This document shows, in pieces, positions 34,474-45,420 of a stretch of DNA of 64,000 nt. How positions within the stretch are numbered: position 1 is the stretch's first letter; every line of letters starts with the position of its first letter. The translations under genes and the position numbers were made by a program. The notes beneath the pieces are model-generated. The model was not told the origin of the DNA. It did not search any database and saw only the letters and a list, made by a program, of their open reading frames with translations. This stretch comes from Siphonodentalium dalli (taxonomy: Eukaryota > Mollusca > Scaphopoda > Gadilida > Siphonodentaliidae): positions 134,547,989 through 134,611,988 of the forward strand of contig CP136068.1 in assembly GCA_032622095.1 (NCBI GenBank), written 5' to 3'.

Positions 34474-35335
34474 GTGATAATTTAAATGTTTGCGCCTAGT
34501 GTCTGTGTTCGTGACACAACCTGTTCTATGGTGATAATTTAAATGTTTGCGCCTAGTGTCTGTGTTCGTGACACCACCTGTTCTATGGTGATAATTTAAA
34601 TGTTTGCGCCTAGTGTCTGTGTTCGTGACACAACCTGTTCTATGTTGATAATTTAAATGTTTGCGCCTAGTGTCTGTGTTCGTGACACAACCTGTTCTAT
34701 GGTGATAATTTAAATGTTTGCGCCTAGTGTCTGTGTTCGTGACACCACCTGTTCTATGTTGATAATTTAAATGTTTGCGCCTAGTGTCTGTGTTCGTGAC
34801 ACAACCTGTTCTATGGTTATAATTTAAATGTTTGCGCCTAGTGTCTGTGTTCGTGACACCACCTGTTCTATGGTGATAATTTAAATGTTTGCGCCTAGTG
34901 TCTGTGTTCGTGACACAACCTGTTCTATGGTGATAATTTAAATGTTTGCGCCTAGTGTCTGTGTTCGTGACACCACCTGTTCTATGGTGATAATTTAAAT
35001 GTTTGCGCCTAGTGTCTGTGTTCGTGACACAACCTGTTCTATGGTGATAATTTAAATGTTTGCGCCTAGTGTCTGTGTTCGTGACACAACCTGTTCTATG
35101 GTGATAATTTAAATGTTTGCGCCTAGTGTCTGTGTTCGTGACACAACCTGTTCTATGGTGATAATTTAAATGTTTGCGCCTAGTGTCTGTGTTCGTGACA
35201 CCACCTGTTCTATGGTGATAATTTAAATGTTTGCGCCTAGTGTCTGTGTTCGTGACACAACCTGTTCTATGGTGATAATTTAAATGTTTGCGCCTAGTGT
35301 CTGTGTTCGTGACACAACCTGTTCTATGGTGATAA
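34474..35335. repeat. 57 bp minisatellite, ~15 copies
   Basis: The unit runs 'tgataatttaaatgtttgcg' then 'cctagtgtctgtgttcgtga' then 'caccacctgttctatgg'. Copies differ almost only at CCACC/CAACC and GGTGAT/GTTGAT. Because 57 is a multiple of three, the minus strand stays open for 301 codons repeating NYHHRTGCVTNTDTRRKHL (C or G at one site). I treat this as a by-product: low complexity, no signal or known motif, and the frame ends inside the 19 bp repeat. Confidence 0.9.
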
Positions 35336-35618
35336 TTTCGACCAAGCCAATGCATCGTCCTGACCTATTCATGGTCGGTATATAAATATCTATATATCTG
35401 TCGACCAAATGATTTATCCCCAGAACGTGAAAACATATCTCATTGTCTAATATGAGTTATGAAGATTACGTAGCGCGTAACTGCACTTCGGGAATACAAC
35501 TCTACTCTAGTTTTTTTGTTTCAAGTCAATAGAGTACTCCATCTTCGATCGCAGCTAAATGGCATCATCGCCTGGGCGTTATGGAACTGCCAAGCTGTTG
35601 AGAATGAGTTAAGAATTT

Positions 35619-35712
35619 CATAACGTGAGCTGAGCTGGTTCAGCATTAAAAAGCATGTGCCAATGTATCCTCTCATATATGCGAGTCTCCCGTATGTCAT
35701 AATCGGTATATA
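35619..35712. repeat. Partial palindromic MITE (family 2) half
   Basis: 'aacgtgagctgagctggt', 'gtgccaatgtatcctctcatatatgcgagtctcccgt' matches the left half of the family 2 MITEs at 35875 and 52124; the right arm is missing. Confidence 0.5.
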
Positions 35713-35874
35713 GCCTGGTCGATTTTTATATATGTGACCTCTATATGCAAAACTAACGATGTACATGTATGATCAATTGCTATAAGAACGTTTTGAAAAA
35801 CAAGTTTTCACAAATTTGGCAATATTAATCAACATAGATGTGACATGTTTTTTGGAATCCCAAAATGTCATACT

Positions 35875-36138
35875 GTCTCACACCACTTTCATGACGGGGG
35901 AGCCGCGCTGGAGCAGCATTAATGATCATGAGCCTGTGCGTTATCTTATTTAGTTATGCAAGTCTCCCATAGGGAGCCTCGCATATATATATGAGAATAT
36001 AATGGCTTACAAGGTCAAGGTAAATATTGTTAGACCAATGTATTATCTTATATATGCTAGGCTCCATACAGGAGACTCGCATATATAACATAATGTATTG
36101 GCACAGGGTTTGTGCAAACTGTCTGAAAGCTGGAAGGG
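35875..36138 (+). mobile_element. Palindromic MITE, family 2, copy 1
   Basis: Two diverged hairpins: about 35944-36004 and 36032-36104 ('ccaatgtattatcttatatatgc' with 'gcatatataacataatgtattgg'). They are joined by 'tacaaggtcaaggtaaatattgtta'. TTAA lies at 36139-36142; the left TTAA is lost. It shares its hairpin design with family 1 but not its ends or linker. Confidence 0.6.
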
Positions 36139-36142
36139 TTAA

Positions 36143-36850
36143 TACTCCAGAATGAGTTATGTATAGACCATACATCTGGTCTAGTGTTAAATCACTGACT
36201 GACCAAAACTAGCGTGATATTTATTGAATAGAAATAGCTTGTATACACATGCTCCACTAGCTGAGCAGATATGTCCAACTCATATTCATTCATATCCCAT
36301 TATTGGTCTCATTGGTTGAATAAAATCTAAGCTATTCTATTCTCTATTTATGGACATTACACTTGACTATTACTATTACACTTTCATTAATTCAACTAAT
36401 CGTTTTCCCACCGTGTTTTGTCCAAGGCCCCAATGATTAACCCTGTTTGCCTTGAGGTGCATCCCGTGAGGAATGGTGCAGAAGTCCTGGTAAAACTATT
36501 ATGGTAATGTCCAGGATATCAAATCCAACAGCTTAGCCCATGGTCCACTTCCGCTCTATACATCGCTTCAAGGTGGATGGATTATTCAGTTGACCAGGCT
36601 CAATCAATCGGTTATTGACGTCTAGTCACACTGTATTATATAGATTACATGATTGTATTCACGAGGTCTGGACATAACTTTGTGTTCCAATCCAAATTGA
36701 TTTATTTATACTCATTATTGTGCCAATTGTTTCATGTATACTCAGAATATCATAATAAAATATGTTAAAGCCAAGTCATGGCAGATTGCGCTCCAAAATA
36801 CACCAAATACTGTTCGCTTTTGGTTTTTCCAGGTACCGAAATATATTATA
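36143..36850. other. No gene recognised
   Basis: AT-rich, no coding signal. It ends in 'atatattata', the target of the next Helitrons. Confidence 0.45.
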
Positions 36851-37221
36851 CTAGCCGATGAGCCCGACGTTGTCCGGGCTATTCAAATACCAAATTTCAA
36901 GTCGATAGCTCCACCCGTTTCCGAGATCTGGTCTGCGCATGCGCGAAGCTGGCGTCGCACGGGCTCGGCGACCCGATAAAATTCGTATCCGGGGCAAGAT
37001 ACATTCACATAGCAAATTTCAAGTCGATAGCTCCACCCGTTTCCGAGATCTCGTCTGTGCATGCGCTGCACGAGCGTCGCACGGGCTCGCCAATACGACA
37101 AGGACGACCGCCTGGTCAAACTACACACACGTACCAAGTTTCGTCCCGATCGTTGGAGAATCGTAGATTTGTATAAATGACAGACAGACAGACAGACAGA
37201 GGTCTTCAAATATATATGAGA
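36851..37221 (-). mobile_element. Helitron-like family A, copy 3
   Basis: On the minus strand it runs from TCTCATATATATTTGAAGAC (37221) through a CTGT tract and core units to the ACAACGT hairpin and CTAG at 36851-36854. It abuts the next copy head to tail. Confidence 0.8.
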
Positions 37222-37781
37222 CTAGCCGATGAGCCCGACGTTGTCCGGGCTATTGAAAAAACCAAATTTCAAGTCGATAGCTCTACCCAGCCCGACGTTG
37301 TCCGGGCTATTCAAAAACAAAATTTCAAGTCGATAGCTCTACCCGTTTCCGAGATCTGGTCTGCGCATGCGCAAAGCTGGCGTCGCACGGGCTCGGCGAC
37401 CCGATAAAATTCGTATCCGGGGCAAGATACATTCACATACCAAATTTCAAGTCGATAGCTCCACCCGTTTCCGAGATCTCGTCTGCGCATGCGCGAAACT
37501 GGCGTCGCACGGGCTCGGCGACCCGAAAAATTTGGTATCCGGGGCAAGATACATTCACATAGCAAATTTCAAGTCGATAGCTCCACCCGTTTGCTAGATC
37601 TCGTCTGCGCATGCGCGAAGCGGGCGCCGCACTGGATCGCCAATACGACAACGACGACCGCCTGGTCAATCCACACACACGTACCAAGTTTCGTCCAGAT
37701 CGGTCGAGAATCGTAGATTTTTATAAATGACAGACAGACAGACAGACAGACAAACAGAGGTCTTCAAAAATATATATGAGA
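37222..37781 (-). mobile_element. Helitron-like family A, copy 4
   Basis: On the minus strand, 5' TCTCATATATATTTTTGAAG at 37781, CTGT tract, ~122 bp core units, a duplicated ACAACGT hairpin near the 3' end, and CTAG at 37222. The array flanks on the element strand are A (5') and T (3'). Confidence 0.8.
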
Positions 37782-38240
37782 TATATAGGTCGCTAAATAC
37801 TTATAATACAGTTCTAGTAGCACCATATGTCCCAGAAAGACCCATTGAAGTCATAAAAATACAACTGTGAACACGGTTTTGTGTCTCATACAAACACCGC
37901 CAAGAGCCATGTATACATACGACATGAACAGAAAAGAGCATTCCGTGTTAGTTTATTCCTGGTATGACAGAAATAAAGAACGCTTGTTTCACTTCTGTGC
38001 GAAAAATTGAAAATAGCTGTAAAGAATCATCAAAATCTCTTAAACATCGTGACTCACAGAAACCGAGATTAATAATATAGATTGATTAGTTCAACACGCT
38101 GTTTAAGAAAAATTATGGAGATAGATACACAAACAGTATATGGTGGGTCATTTTTCGTCATCTATATTTCTCGATTTACCTAGTACCACACTCACTGCCA
38201 CTGTTGCTAAGATAGTACAGTTGCTACAGCGAATTCTGAG
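37782..38240. other. No gene recognised
   Basis: AT-rich spacer between Helitrons and SINE remnants. Confidence 0.45.
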
Positions 38241-38245
38241 CATCA

Positions 38246-38360
38246 ACACTTAAGTGGGACTCTTGATTCGTGTATCCGAGCACGTTTGTTAGTCGCTTAT
38301 CGAGCTTTTATAGTTTCTATACGCGCATTGGAGTGATTCCTCAGTGAAAATGAAAAAAAT
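38246..38360 (+). mobile_element. SINE central-domain copy
   Basis: 'taagtgggactcttgattcgtgtatccgagca' through 'ggagtgattcctcagtgaaaat' matches 46837-46935 ('gattcgtgtatctgggcaagtttgtcggtc', 'ggagtgttcctcggtgaaat'). A conserved block shared by otherwise different sequences is typical of SINE core domains. It ends in an A-rich AAAATGAAAAAAATGAAA tail. Confidence 0.5.
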
Positions 38361-38366
38361 GAAATA

Positions 38367-38450
38367 GGAAGTGGTAGCCGAGAGTTAGCGTACTGGTCTC
38401 TCGTGCTAGTGTACCGGGGATCACAACCTGGTCAGGGTATTCTGACAAAA
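38367..38450 (+). mobile_element. tRNA-like SINE head
   Basis: 'tggtagccgagagttagcg' resembles an A box of Leu/Ser tRNA type, and 'ggggatcacaacc' about 45 bp later is a weak B box. It follows the A-rich tail of the previous SINE, so it may be a second, nested insertion. Not an intact tRNA gene: no complete cloverleaf. Confidence 0.4.
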
Positions 38451-38664
38451 ATCAGAACTCGGTCAGATACCAAGTTTGTCGTGCTGAAATGTCTCATTCG
38501 AGATCACTTCATAAAGATCCGAATGCAAAATGTCGACATCCCCCATTACTACATTTGTCCAGGTATGTTGTCGTATGTGCAGTATGCTGTTCCGATCGGG
38601 CGCGGACATTAATGGCTGACCCGTGTACACGCCTCGTTGTGTGCACGATAATTTCACCCCCGCT

Positions 38665-38723
38665 GCCCGCTATAGCGGGCACGACGTCATGTACGTTCTA
38701 CCCCGCTGCCCGCTATAGCGGGC
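38665..38723. repeat. Paired perfect palindromes GCCCGCTATAGCGGGC
   Basis: The 16 bp palindrome occurs at 38665-38680 and 38708-38723, within a longer direct repeat beginning CCCCGCT. Each can form an 8 bp GC-rich stem. Function unknown. Confidence 0.85.
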
Positions 38724-38739
38724 AGAAGCGTTCGCCTGT

Positions 38740-40000
38740 TTATACGTTTTTAAACGAACTGTGTCACGCTTACATAATGTAATAGCTCCCACAATTCATA
38801 TAGGTCCCTCTGGAGATCCCTCTATGTGTCCCTGCTATGTGTCCCTGCCATAGAAAACTAAAATATTATATCTAAATTCCCTTGGAAGCATGCCTGAATT
38901 TAAGCGGTCGGTCGGACACGGACATTTTCCGATACATATCGCCAAATGTCCGACCATTTTCATTTTAGCCTGACATTATGTCCGGCAGTATATTTTTAAA
39001 TAAAATCTCATATATTTGGCAAGAATGTTGTCTAAGGTGTTATAGTTGTGCGTATCATACATTTTACGCGGACAATTAGGCCTAATACCCCTGAAAACGA
39101 ACGCAATATTGAAGCAGAAACACTCATTATACTGGAATTCCCAAAGTTATAAATAGATAGCACAAAGGGAGTGAATTCAGTTTCGAATTGATTTCGTTTT
39201 GAGGAAGTTTGTGTTCTAAGTTCGTCAATAAAAGGACTTCTAGTGTGTGAAGTTCATTTGTTTTGATTGTGAGATATAATTAGATCGATTAGAGTGATTT
39301 TGGTCAATATAGTCAATTATTTATCAGTCACTGAATGTGATCACTGGTTTTTGGATCGATTTTGGACTGTGATTGACAGAACTTTCCCCTCCTCAAGCCA
39401 ACATTTGCCTGATATTTTAAACAAGGTGAAATCACTTCTTCAAATTTGACCATAGGGTGGTCACCAGTGTGTGCACACTAAACAAATAGCCAGCATTGTA
39501 TGAGTGCCATTCAGTAGAAAATTTATCAAAATCTAGTATTTTTCAATGACGGGTGTTTCCCTAGCAACCGTTGTCAAGGAAATTCGGCACCCGAAGGTCA
39601 TCTATGACCCTCATGTGAATATAAATTCACTGCTGATCACGGCAATATATGGTATGCCAAACCCACGATCCCTCTAAACATTAGTATTTAGGCTTAGCGC
39701 TAAAGACACACAAATTCCTAATTAAGTCCTGTAAATATGGGGTCTGGGGCATTTTACCCTCATATATTCGGTGGTGAAAGAGTTAAAGAACGCTACTGCA
39801 GTCACCACAGGGTTATAAGTTACTCGGCCGTGGTAGCACATGAACCAGTGCGTTTATAACCGAAAGGTTCCTGCACTGCAATATATACAGATACAGTTAC
39901 ATCTTCGCAGTCTTTCCTCCTCTAGTATTATAGAACTGACAACGTCGTGATGTGGTCCTAGTTGCTGAAACGACGCTAAACTCCGATCAACCAGCAAGCC
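38740..40000. other. No gene recognised
   Basis: AT-rich. 'tccctctatgtgtccctgctatgtgtccctgc' near 38816-38848 is a short tandem duplication. A weak tRNA-like stretch near 39820-39870 is not convincing. Confidence 0.4.
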
Positions 40001-40009
40001 TTTACCCCT

Positions 40010-40240
40010 TGATTTAAAGACATATTTTGTACTTATTCTGGTGCGTGAATGAAACTGATAGGTTAGTATGCAGGCACTATACCGACTGGAGGAATGTAAC
40101 ATTCTACTGACATCGCCTAAATTTGAAGCAAATCGACCGTACCTCTCCATAGAAAACATCGTCAGAACTATGCTCAATTGTAAATATGTACTACTCGATT
40201 CGGGAAGTACATGTATCTAACGGCGATAAACTAACGAAAA
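40010..40240 (+). repeat. Dispersed repeat, copy 2 (partner at 8531-8725)
   Basis: Ordered blocks shared with 8531-8725: 'ttaaagacatatttt', 'cattctactgacatcgcc', 'aatcgacc', 'aaaacatcgtcagaactatgctcaattgtaaat' and 'cggcgataaactaac'. Confidence 0.55.
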
Positions 40241-40254
40241 TTATTTCGCTACAC

Positions 40255-40480
40255 TGTAAATAACCTACCGTAATTTTACGGTAGAGTACCGGCAGCTCAG
40301 TTGCCAGTAGTCTACCGTGTAATTGACAGCATACCGTATATTCTACTACCGTGTAATTATACAATAATATTGTCAAATATACAGTACACCGTATATTCCA
40401 CTACCGTATAATTAACAATTATACCGTCAAATATACAGTACACCGTATATTCCACTACCGTATAATTATACAAACATGCT
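40255..40480. repeat. ACCGTA-rich palindromic and 54 bp tandem repeat
   Basis: Starts 'cactgtaaataacc' and contains the palindrome TACCGTAATTTTACGGTA. A 54 bp unit containing 'gtcaaatatacagtacaccgtatattcc' starts at 40372 and 40426, with a diverged copy before. Possibly a MITE with CACTGTAAA-type ends (inference). Confidence 0.6.
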
Positions 40481-40828
40481 AAATGGTTCATTGTAATTAG
40501 GCCGTAAAAGGCGTAATTACTAAAAAAAATAATAATATAATAGAAGCTACCATGATTTCGAATAATGAGCAATAAATTATTCGATACAAAATCTTGACAA
40601 ACACACTAAGAACAACCCAACAACTGTGTTTTCCCAACGATTGACTAACACACGACTTCACAATTCGAGAAAATGGCGTCGGCGATCAGAGAGAGAGAGA
40701 GAGAGATGTTTTATTGCCTCCTTGAAGGAGAGATATGTGTACAGGTATATACATGTTTGTGAATACAACAGTGACATTCAAACTAAATCAATTTCACTTA
40801 TATGAGGTTGGTTGACCTTTTGCATTGG

Positions 40829-42231
40829 TCAGATGGAGCAAAGGACACACACAAATATGAGACAATGAATAAATAAGCGTTTCTCATCACACATGAGTTC
40901 CAGAGTAGGATGACTTCCACACCCACATGCATAAGTGAGGAATCCTACCGGCGAGAGTAAATCCAGGAATGAAAATGTAGGAATTCCGAATATGTTTATG
41001 ATTTTATACCAGAATTCATTTCTGAGTTCCTGTATATGCGGAGAGAAGCAATGGAGGTACATGTGTGACATGAGGTCAGAGTATTGGCACCCACAGTGCT
41101 TGCATAGTGCGTTGTTGTCATATGTCGTTCTGGAGATGATGTTTGCCATATAGAGAGCTTTAGATTTGTACTTTGGGTGTTCCCTGCATAGTAGCCAGCC
41201 TCTCCAGATCGACATAGGATAGGATTTAACCATCCTAAAGAAATTCATTGATTCATTTGTCAAATCACACCATGGTGCTTGATATGCGAAGTTGTTGATC
41301 TTCTCTTTTACAATTTCTTTCCATTGTTTCTGTGATGGAAAGAACCCAGAATCAATAAAAATTGTGAGGTAATCGATGAGATCATATGCGTGCAGGTGTG
41401 TGAATATTTCCTTCGCAAAGCCAGACAGGGGCCGTTTATAGAGGAGGTGGCCCTGAACATTGAACAGAAACACTCTTAGAGCATCGCGATGAGTGTTTGG
41501 AATATTTATTAGTGTTCCCACGAATAAAAGTTTTTTCCGGTCTACTTCGACATGCAGTGGTGTTAAACCAAGTAATGACAGTGAAAGTTCTGTACTTGCT
41601 CTAGTAGGCAAACATTGAATATGTGTTATACACATACGATAGACTCTCTCAAGTTGCAGAACTTGTGTATTTGTCAGGCCATACCACATTTCACATCCAT
41701 ATAATGCCTTGGGGATTACTACACATTTCAAAATTTCAAGAGCAGACGAAGGAGTCAGGAATTTGGTTATTGGCGATCGGCATGCACCGAAGAATGTCCT
41801 TCTTAGCATTTCACAAGCTCTGTCAATATTTCGAGATCTATCAGACCGATTATTTTGATGGATACCAAGGTGAATAACGTCTTTGACTTCCTTCAGAGTG
41901 TTCAGTCCGAGAAACCATTTATGTTCTCTCGCTGGAGCGTTTGAGCGTTTACGAGTGTCAAAGACGATAATTTCGCTTTTAGCAAATGAGTATTCAAATT
42001 TCCACGTTTTGCTGTACTTATAACATTTATTCAGAAGACTTTTTAAGCCACCTTCTGAGTAAGAAAGAATGCAGACATCGTCGGCAGTTGTCGGACATGA
42101 ACACGAGATTGAATCTATATGGGCGCCCTCCGGTGAAAATGAGAGTTCCTGTAGGAGGTCGTCTATATAGATAATGTACAGGAAAGGGGACAGAATACCC
42201 CTTGTCTTGTACCTTGCTCTATGGTGAACGG
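40829..42231 (-). pseudogene. LINE ORF2: RT palm (ADD) and C-terminal domain
   Basis: One open frame starts within a G-run near 42210 and ends at 40829. It reads GILSPFLYIIYIDDLLQEL, then the catalytic motif TADDVCILSYS (codons at 42077-42085), then NKCYKYSKTWKFEYSFAKSE typical of LINE RT, and ends with CKHCGCQYSDLMSHMYLHC, a zinc-knuckle-like C-terminus. Upstream, the SEPFTIEQGTRQG motif lies in another frame, so a one-base shift separates the two. The final 326 codons (41809-40829) are uninterrupted. Confidence 0.75.
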
Positions 42232-42351
42232 TTCTGAAAAATAGCCAGCATATCGCACTTTGCTTTTGATCTCCGAGTGCATGGCAGCAACAACTCTAAG
42301 CATACGCCCTCCGAGGCCTTTCTGCATTAATTTATAGTGTAGTCCTTCGTG

Positions 42352-42999
42352 TCATACTCTGTCAAAAGCTTTTTGGGAATCCAAAAATGCGGCGTATACC
42401 TTAAAATTGTTGAGATGTGCATATTCGACGACATGTTGGAGTATATATGAGGTTACTGTGCAGCCAACCCCTTTCTGGAAGCCATTCTGCAGACAATTCG
42501 GAAAACCGGCGAACACATCGCATTTAAGAAGCCTGTCGAAAATAACCATCTCAAAAAGTTTATACATTGATGGCAGTAATGTTATAGCTCTGTAACTATC
42601 TGGGTTGTTGACAGGCTTTGGGTCACCCTTGAAAATCGGAATTATTATTCCCATTTTCATTTTAGATGGAATAAATTCGTATATGAGCATACTTGAGAAT
42701 AGCAGACACAGGACAGGAAGTAGGGCATCCGGTGCATGAATTAGATGTTCATTTACAATATTGGTGTGGCCACTAGCTTTGTTCCGCTTCAGCCGTTTAA
42801 TGCAAGCACTTAGTTCTGCACCTGTGACGTCCTTACACAGTGAGTTATCTCTATGCTCTTGGTCAGACATTTCACTTAGCTGGGCAATGTTGTCGTTCAC
42901 CGACGATTCAAAAGAAGAGATATTATGACGAAACCTACTATACAAGTTTTGAAAATATTTGTTCCAACCTAGTACAATGTCTTGAGGGTCCCTGCACAT
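42352..42999 (-). pseudogene. LINE ORF2: RT fingers/palm N-terminal part
   Basis: Contains RNKASGHTNIVNEHLIHAP, IIIPIFKGDPKPVNN, SYRAITLLPSMYKLFE and FLDSQKAFDRV, the classic RVT_1 motifs of LINEs. Right after AFDRV a TGA (42352-42354) replaces what is usually Trp; the frame then continues HEGLHYKLMQKGLGG for about 50 more codons before the frameshift near 42210. Confidence 0.8.
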
Positions 43000-43017
43000 T
43001 TAATTCTGACCCAGGGT

Positions 43018-43419
43018 TCACACCACACTTATTTGGGAGTTTAATTGCTTTCCAGAAAGCGGGTTGGTTGTTTTTAGCGAGATGTTCTCTATTGATTTTG
43101 TTTGGGAATCCAACACTGCTGTACGGTGACGATTTCGGAATATTCGTTTAGAATCTCTATATGCTCGAAATGTTGGATTGTCAATCGTTTTGGGTCGGCC
43201 CTTTGATATCCAGCATTTCCGGCGTTGACGCATTTCACCATGCAAGCATTTCAATTCAGAAATCCAGTAAGACTTCGTAAATTTCTTCCGTTTAGTTGTC
43301 TTTTTCTCTGTTTCCTTAGAAGCAGAGAGAAGAATATCGACTAGTTTCGAATATAGTGCGTCAACGTCGGATATGCTCGATATGCATCTATTGACTGTGT
43401 GCAGTTTATTCCGAACCAC
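43018..43419 (-). pseudogene. LINE ORF2: linker between endonuclease and RT
   Basis: Basic, helical segment with FTKSYWISELKCLHGEMRQR and CWISKGRPKTIDNPTFRAYR, matching the linker usual in this group of LINEs. It is offset in frame from the endonuclease (near 43410) and shifts again before 42999. Confidence 0.65.
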
Positions 43420-44064
43420 TCAGCTGAACCACTTCTTGATATGCATCTATATTAACCTTTGACCAGTTGACAATATTGTTATGATCATTTAGATGTGCGC
43501 TACCCTGATAGTTGAATTCCATTGAACAGAAAACTGGCCTGTGGTTTGAGGTATTAAGAGCCTCATCTTCAATTATTCCTACTCTATTCACAAGGTCAAG
43601 TTTGCACCGGGGAATGACAATGTGGTCAATTAGTGATTGTGAGTGTTCAGGGTTGTATGGGACAAATGAATATTTTGGTCCGGTGCATGCACTCAGAGTG
43701 ACGAGTGACTTTAGCTTATGAGTTTCCAGAAATGAATTGAAAGCAGTACGCTGTTTCCAGATTGGAAAATAAGTGGGCATTGAAATCGCCTATAATTATT
43801 ACAGTTCCATGGGAAGAGTACTCGAATATGATATCACTTAATGCATTAATGCAGTCATTGTACTCTATGTCCGTGTAATTTGTGTTGGGCATGTATACTT
43901 CAACGATGTAAACGAATTCCTGATACCCCAAGCGGAGTTTTATGCCAATTAAGCGTTGGTGGTCTAGACGCATATCATTGAAGCAGTTGCGGTGCTTTTT
44001 GTGAACGAGGAGAGCAACCCCGTCACGCACGTGTTGCCCACCAGAGGACGTCGTCAATGTGCGA
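43406..44064 (-). pseudogene. LINE ORF2: APE endonuclease, main part
   Basis: Reads LTTSSGGQHVRDGVALLVHK, YIVEVYMPNTN, then IIIGDFNAHL (GDFNAH at 43774-43791), and, after a frameshift near 43750-43770, SLIDHIVIP and ALNTSNHRPVF. APE endonucleases normally end SDH; here the residue is Asn (SNH), a possible active-site loss. It joins in frame to 45103-45284 if the 44065-45102 element and one target duplicate are removed. Confidence 0.75.
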
Positions 44065-45102
44065 TAGATATGTCCAATTTTGGTGCAGGAAATATACGTT
44101 ATGCATTTTGTAACCTGGTTACATAGGTTACATTTGCAAGTCGTTTCAAAAATGCGACGTGTTTTCGCGGTTACGGTTACATTTGGAAGTCGTTTCAAAA
44201 ATGCGACGTGTTTCCGCGGTAACGGTTACAAATGATTGTCAGAGAATAACTCCAACTAGAAAAATGAAAATATTTCACCCATCCTTGTTAAAAACTGGTA
44301 ACCGCGAAAACACGTCGCTTTTTTGAAACGACTTCCAAATGTAACCGTAACCGCGAAAACACGTCGCATTTTTGAAACGACTTGCAAATGTAACTTTGTA
44401 ACCAGTTTTTAACAAGGATGGGTGAAATATTTTCATTTTTCTAGTTGGAGTTATTCCCTGCTAATCATTTGTAACCGTAACCGCGAAAACACGTCGCATT
44501 TTTTAAACGACTTCCAAATGTAACCGTAACCGCGAAAACACGTCCCATTTTTGAAACGACTTGCAAATGTAACTTTGTAACCAGTTTTTAACAAGGATGG
44601 GTGAAATATTTACATTTTTCTAGTTGGAGTTATTCTCTGGCAATCATTTGTAACCGTAACCGAGAAAACATGTCGCATTTTTGAAACGACTTCCAAATGT
44701 AACCGTAACCGCGAAAACACGTCGCATTTTTGAAACGACTTGCAAATGTAACTTTGTAATCCGTTTTTAACAAGGATGGGTGAAATATTTTCATTTTTCC
44801 CGTTGGAGTTATTCCCTGCAAATCATTTGTAACCGTAACCGCGAAAACACGTCGTATCTTTGAAACGACTTCCAAATGTAACCGTAACCGCGAAAACACG
44901 TCGCATTTTTGAAACGACTTGCAAATGTAACTTTGTAACCCGTTTTTAACAAGGATGGGTGAAATATTTTCATTTTTCTAGTTGGAGTTTTTCTCTGCCA
45001 ATCATTTGTAACCGTAACCGCGAAAACACGACGTATTTGTAACCCAGTAACTGCTTACAAACGCGTCGTATTTTTTTTCTGCACCAAAATCTGCAATATA
45101 TG
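44065..45102. mobile_element. hAT-like MITE carrying satellite units, inserted in LINE endonuclease
   Basis: Flanked by an exact 8 bp duplication ATGTGCGA (44057-44064 and 45103-45110). The 24-base ends align as imperfect TIRs sharing ATTTTGGTGCAG. The interior holds about four direct ~179 bp units ('caaggatggg' at 44413, 44592, 44771, 44950) plus one inverted unit at 44105-44295. Each unit has two 'aaccgtaaccgcgaaaacac..cg' blocks. 8 bp duplications are typical of hAT and some other superfamilies (established); no transposase is present. Confidence 0.8.
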
Positions 45103-45284
45103 ATGTGCGACCAGGTTTACTAATACTAAAATATTGGTCATGAATATTATCGAGCAGGCGAATGCCCTCTTCACTTAACCAGTGTTCAGATAAACCAATC
45201 AGACCATACAAATGATCATTTTTGTTTAGAAGATTGGTTAGATAAAGAGAGTCCGGCGACAGGCCAGTTGAGTTCCAACACATA
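45103..45284 (-). pseudogene. LINE ORF2: endonuclease N-terminal part
   Basis: Reads MCWNSTGLSPDSLYLTNLL and LYGLIGLSEHWLSEEGIRLL, the usual WN.xGL...SE.WL opening of APE-type LINE endonucleases. It is bounded on both sides by DNA insertions: in the genome the frame runs into 44065-45102 at one end and starts at the edge of 45285-47294 at the other. Confidence 0.8.
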
Positions 45285-45420
45285 CGGCCGAATTCTGGTC
45301 CCTGGTCTAGACCAGGGTTTCATGTAAACCATAGTCTAGACCAGGCCGAAACCACGGTGATCGCCATGTGTTACCCAGCTTCGAGGCGAGTAAGCTGGGA
45401 TTATTGGTCAGCACTGGTCC

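Noticed and set aside
34450-35355. 301-codon minus-strand ORF as a genuine repetitive protein
   Set aside because: It is the 57 bp minisatellite read in one frame. No signal peptide, no non-repeat domain, and the frame begins and ends in flanking repeat DNA. Kept only as a finding to test.
38367-38450. Functional tRNA gene
   Set aside because: The A-box is good but the B-box is weak and no complete cloverleaf can be drawn. Location after a SINE A-rich tail favours a SINE head.
40255-40480. Centromeric or telomeric repeat
   Set aside because: Only about three 54 bp units with ACCGTA words; too short and not a telomere motif. More likely a MITE remnant.
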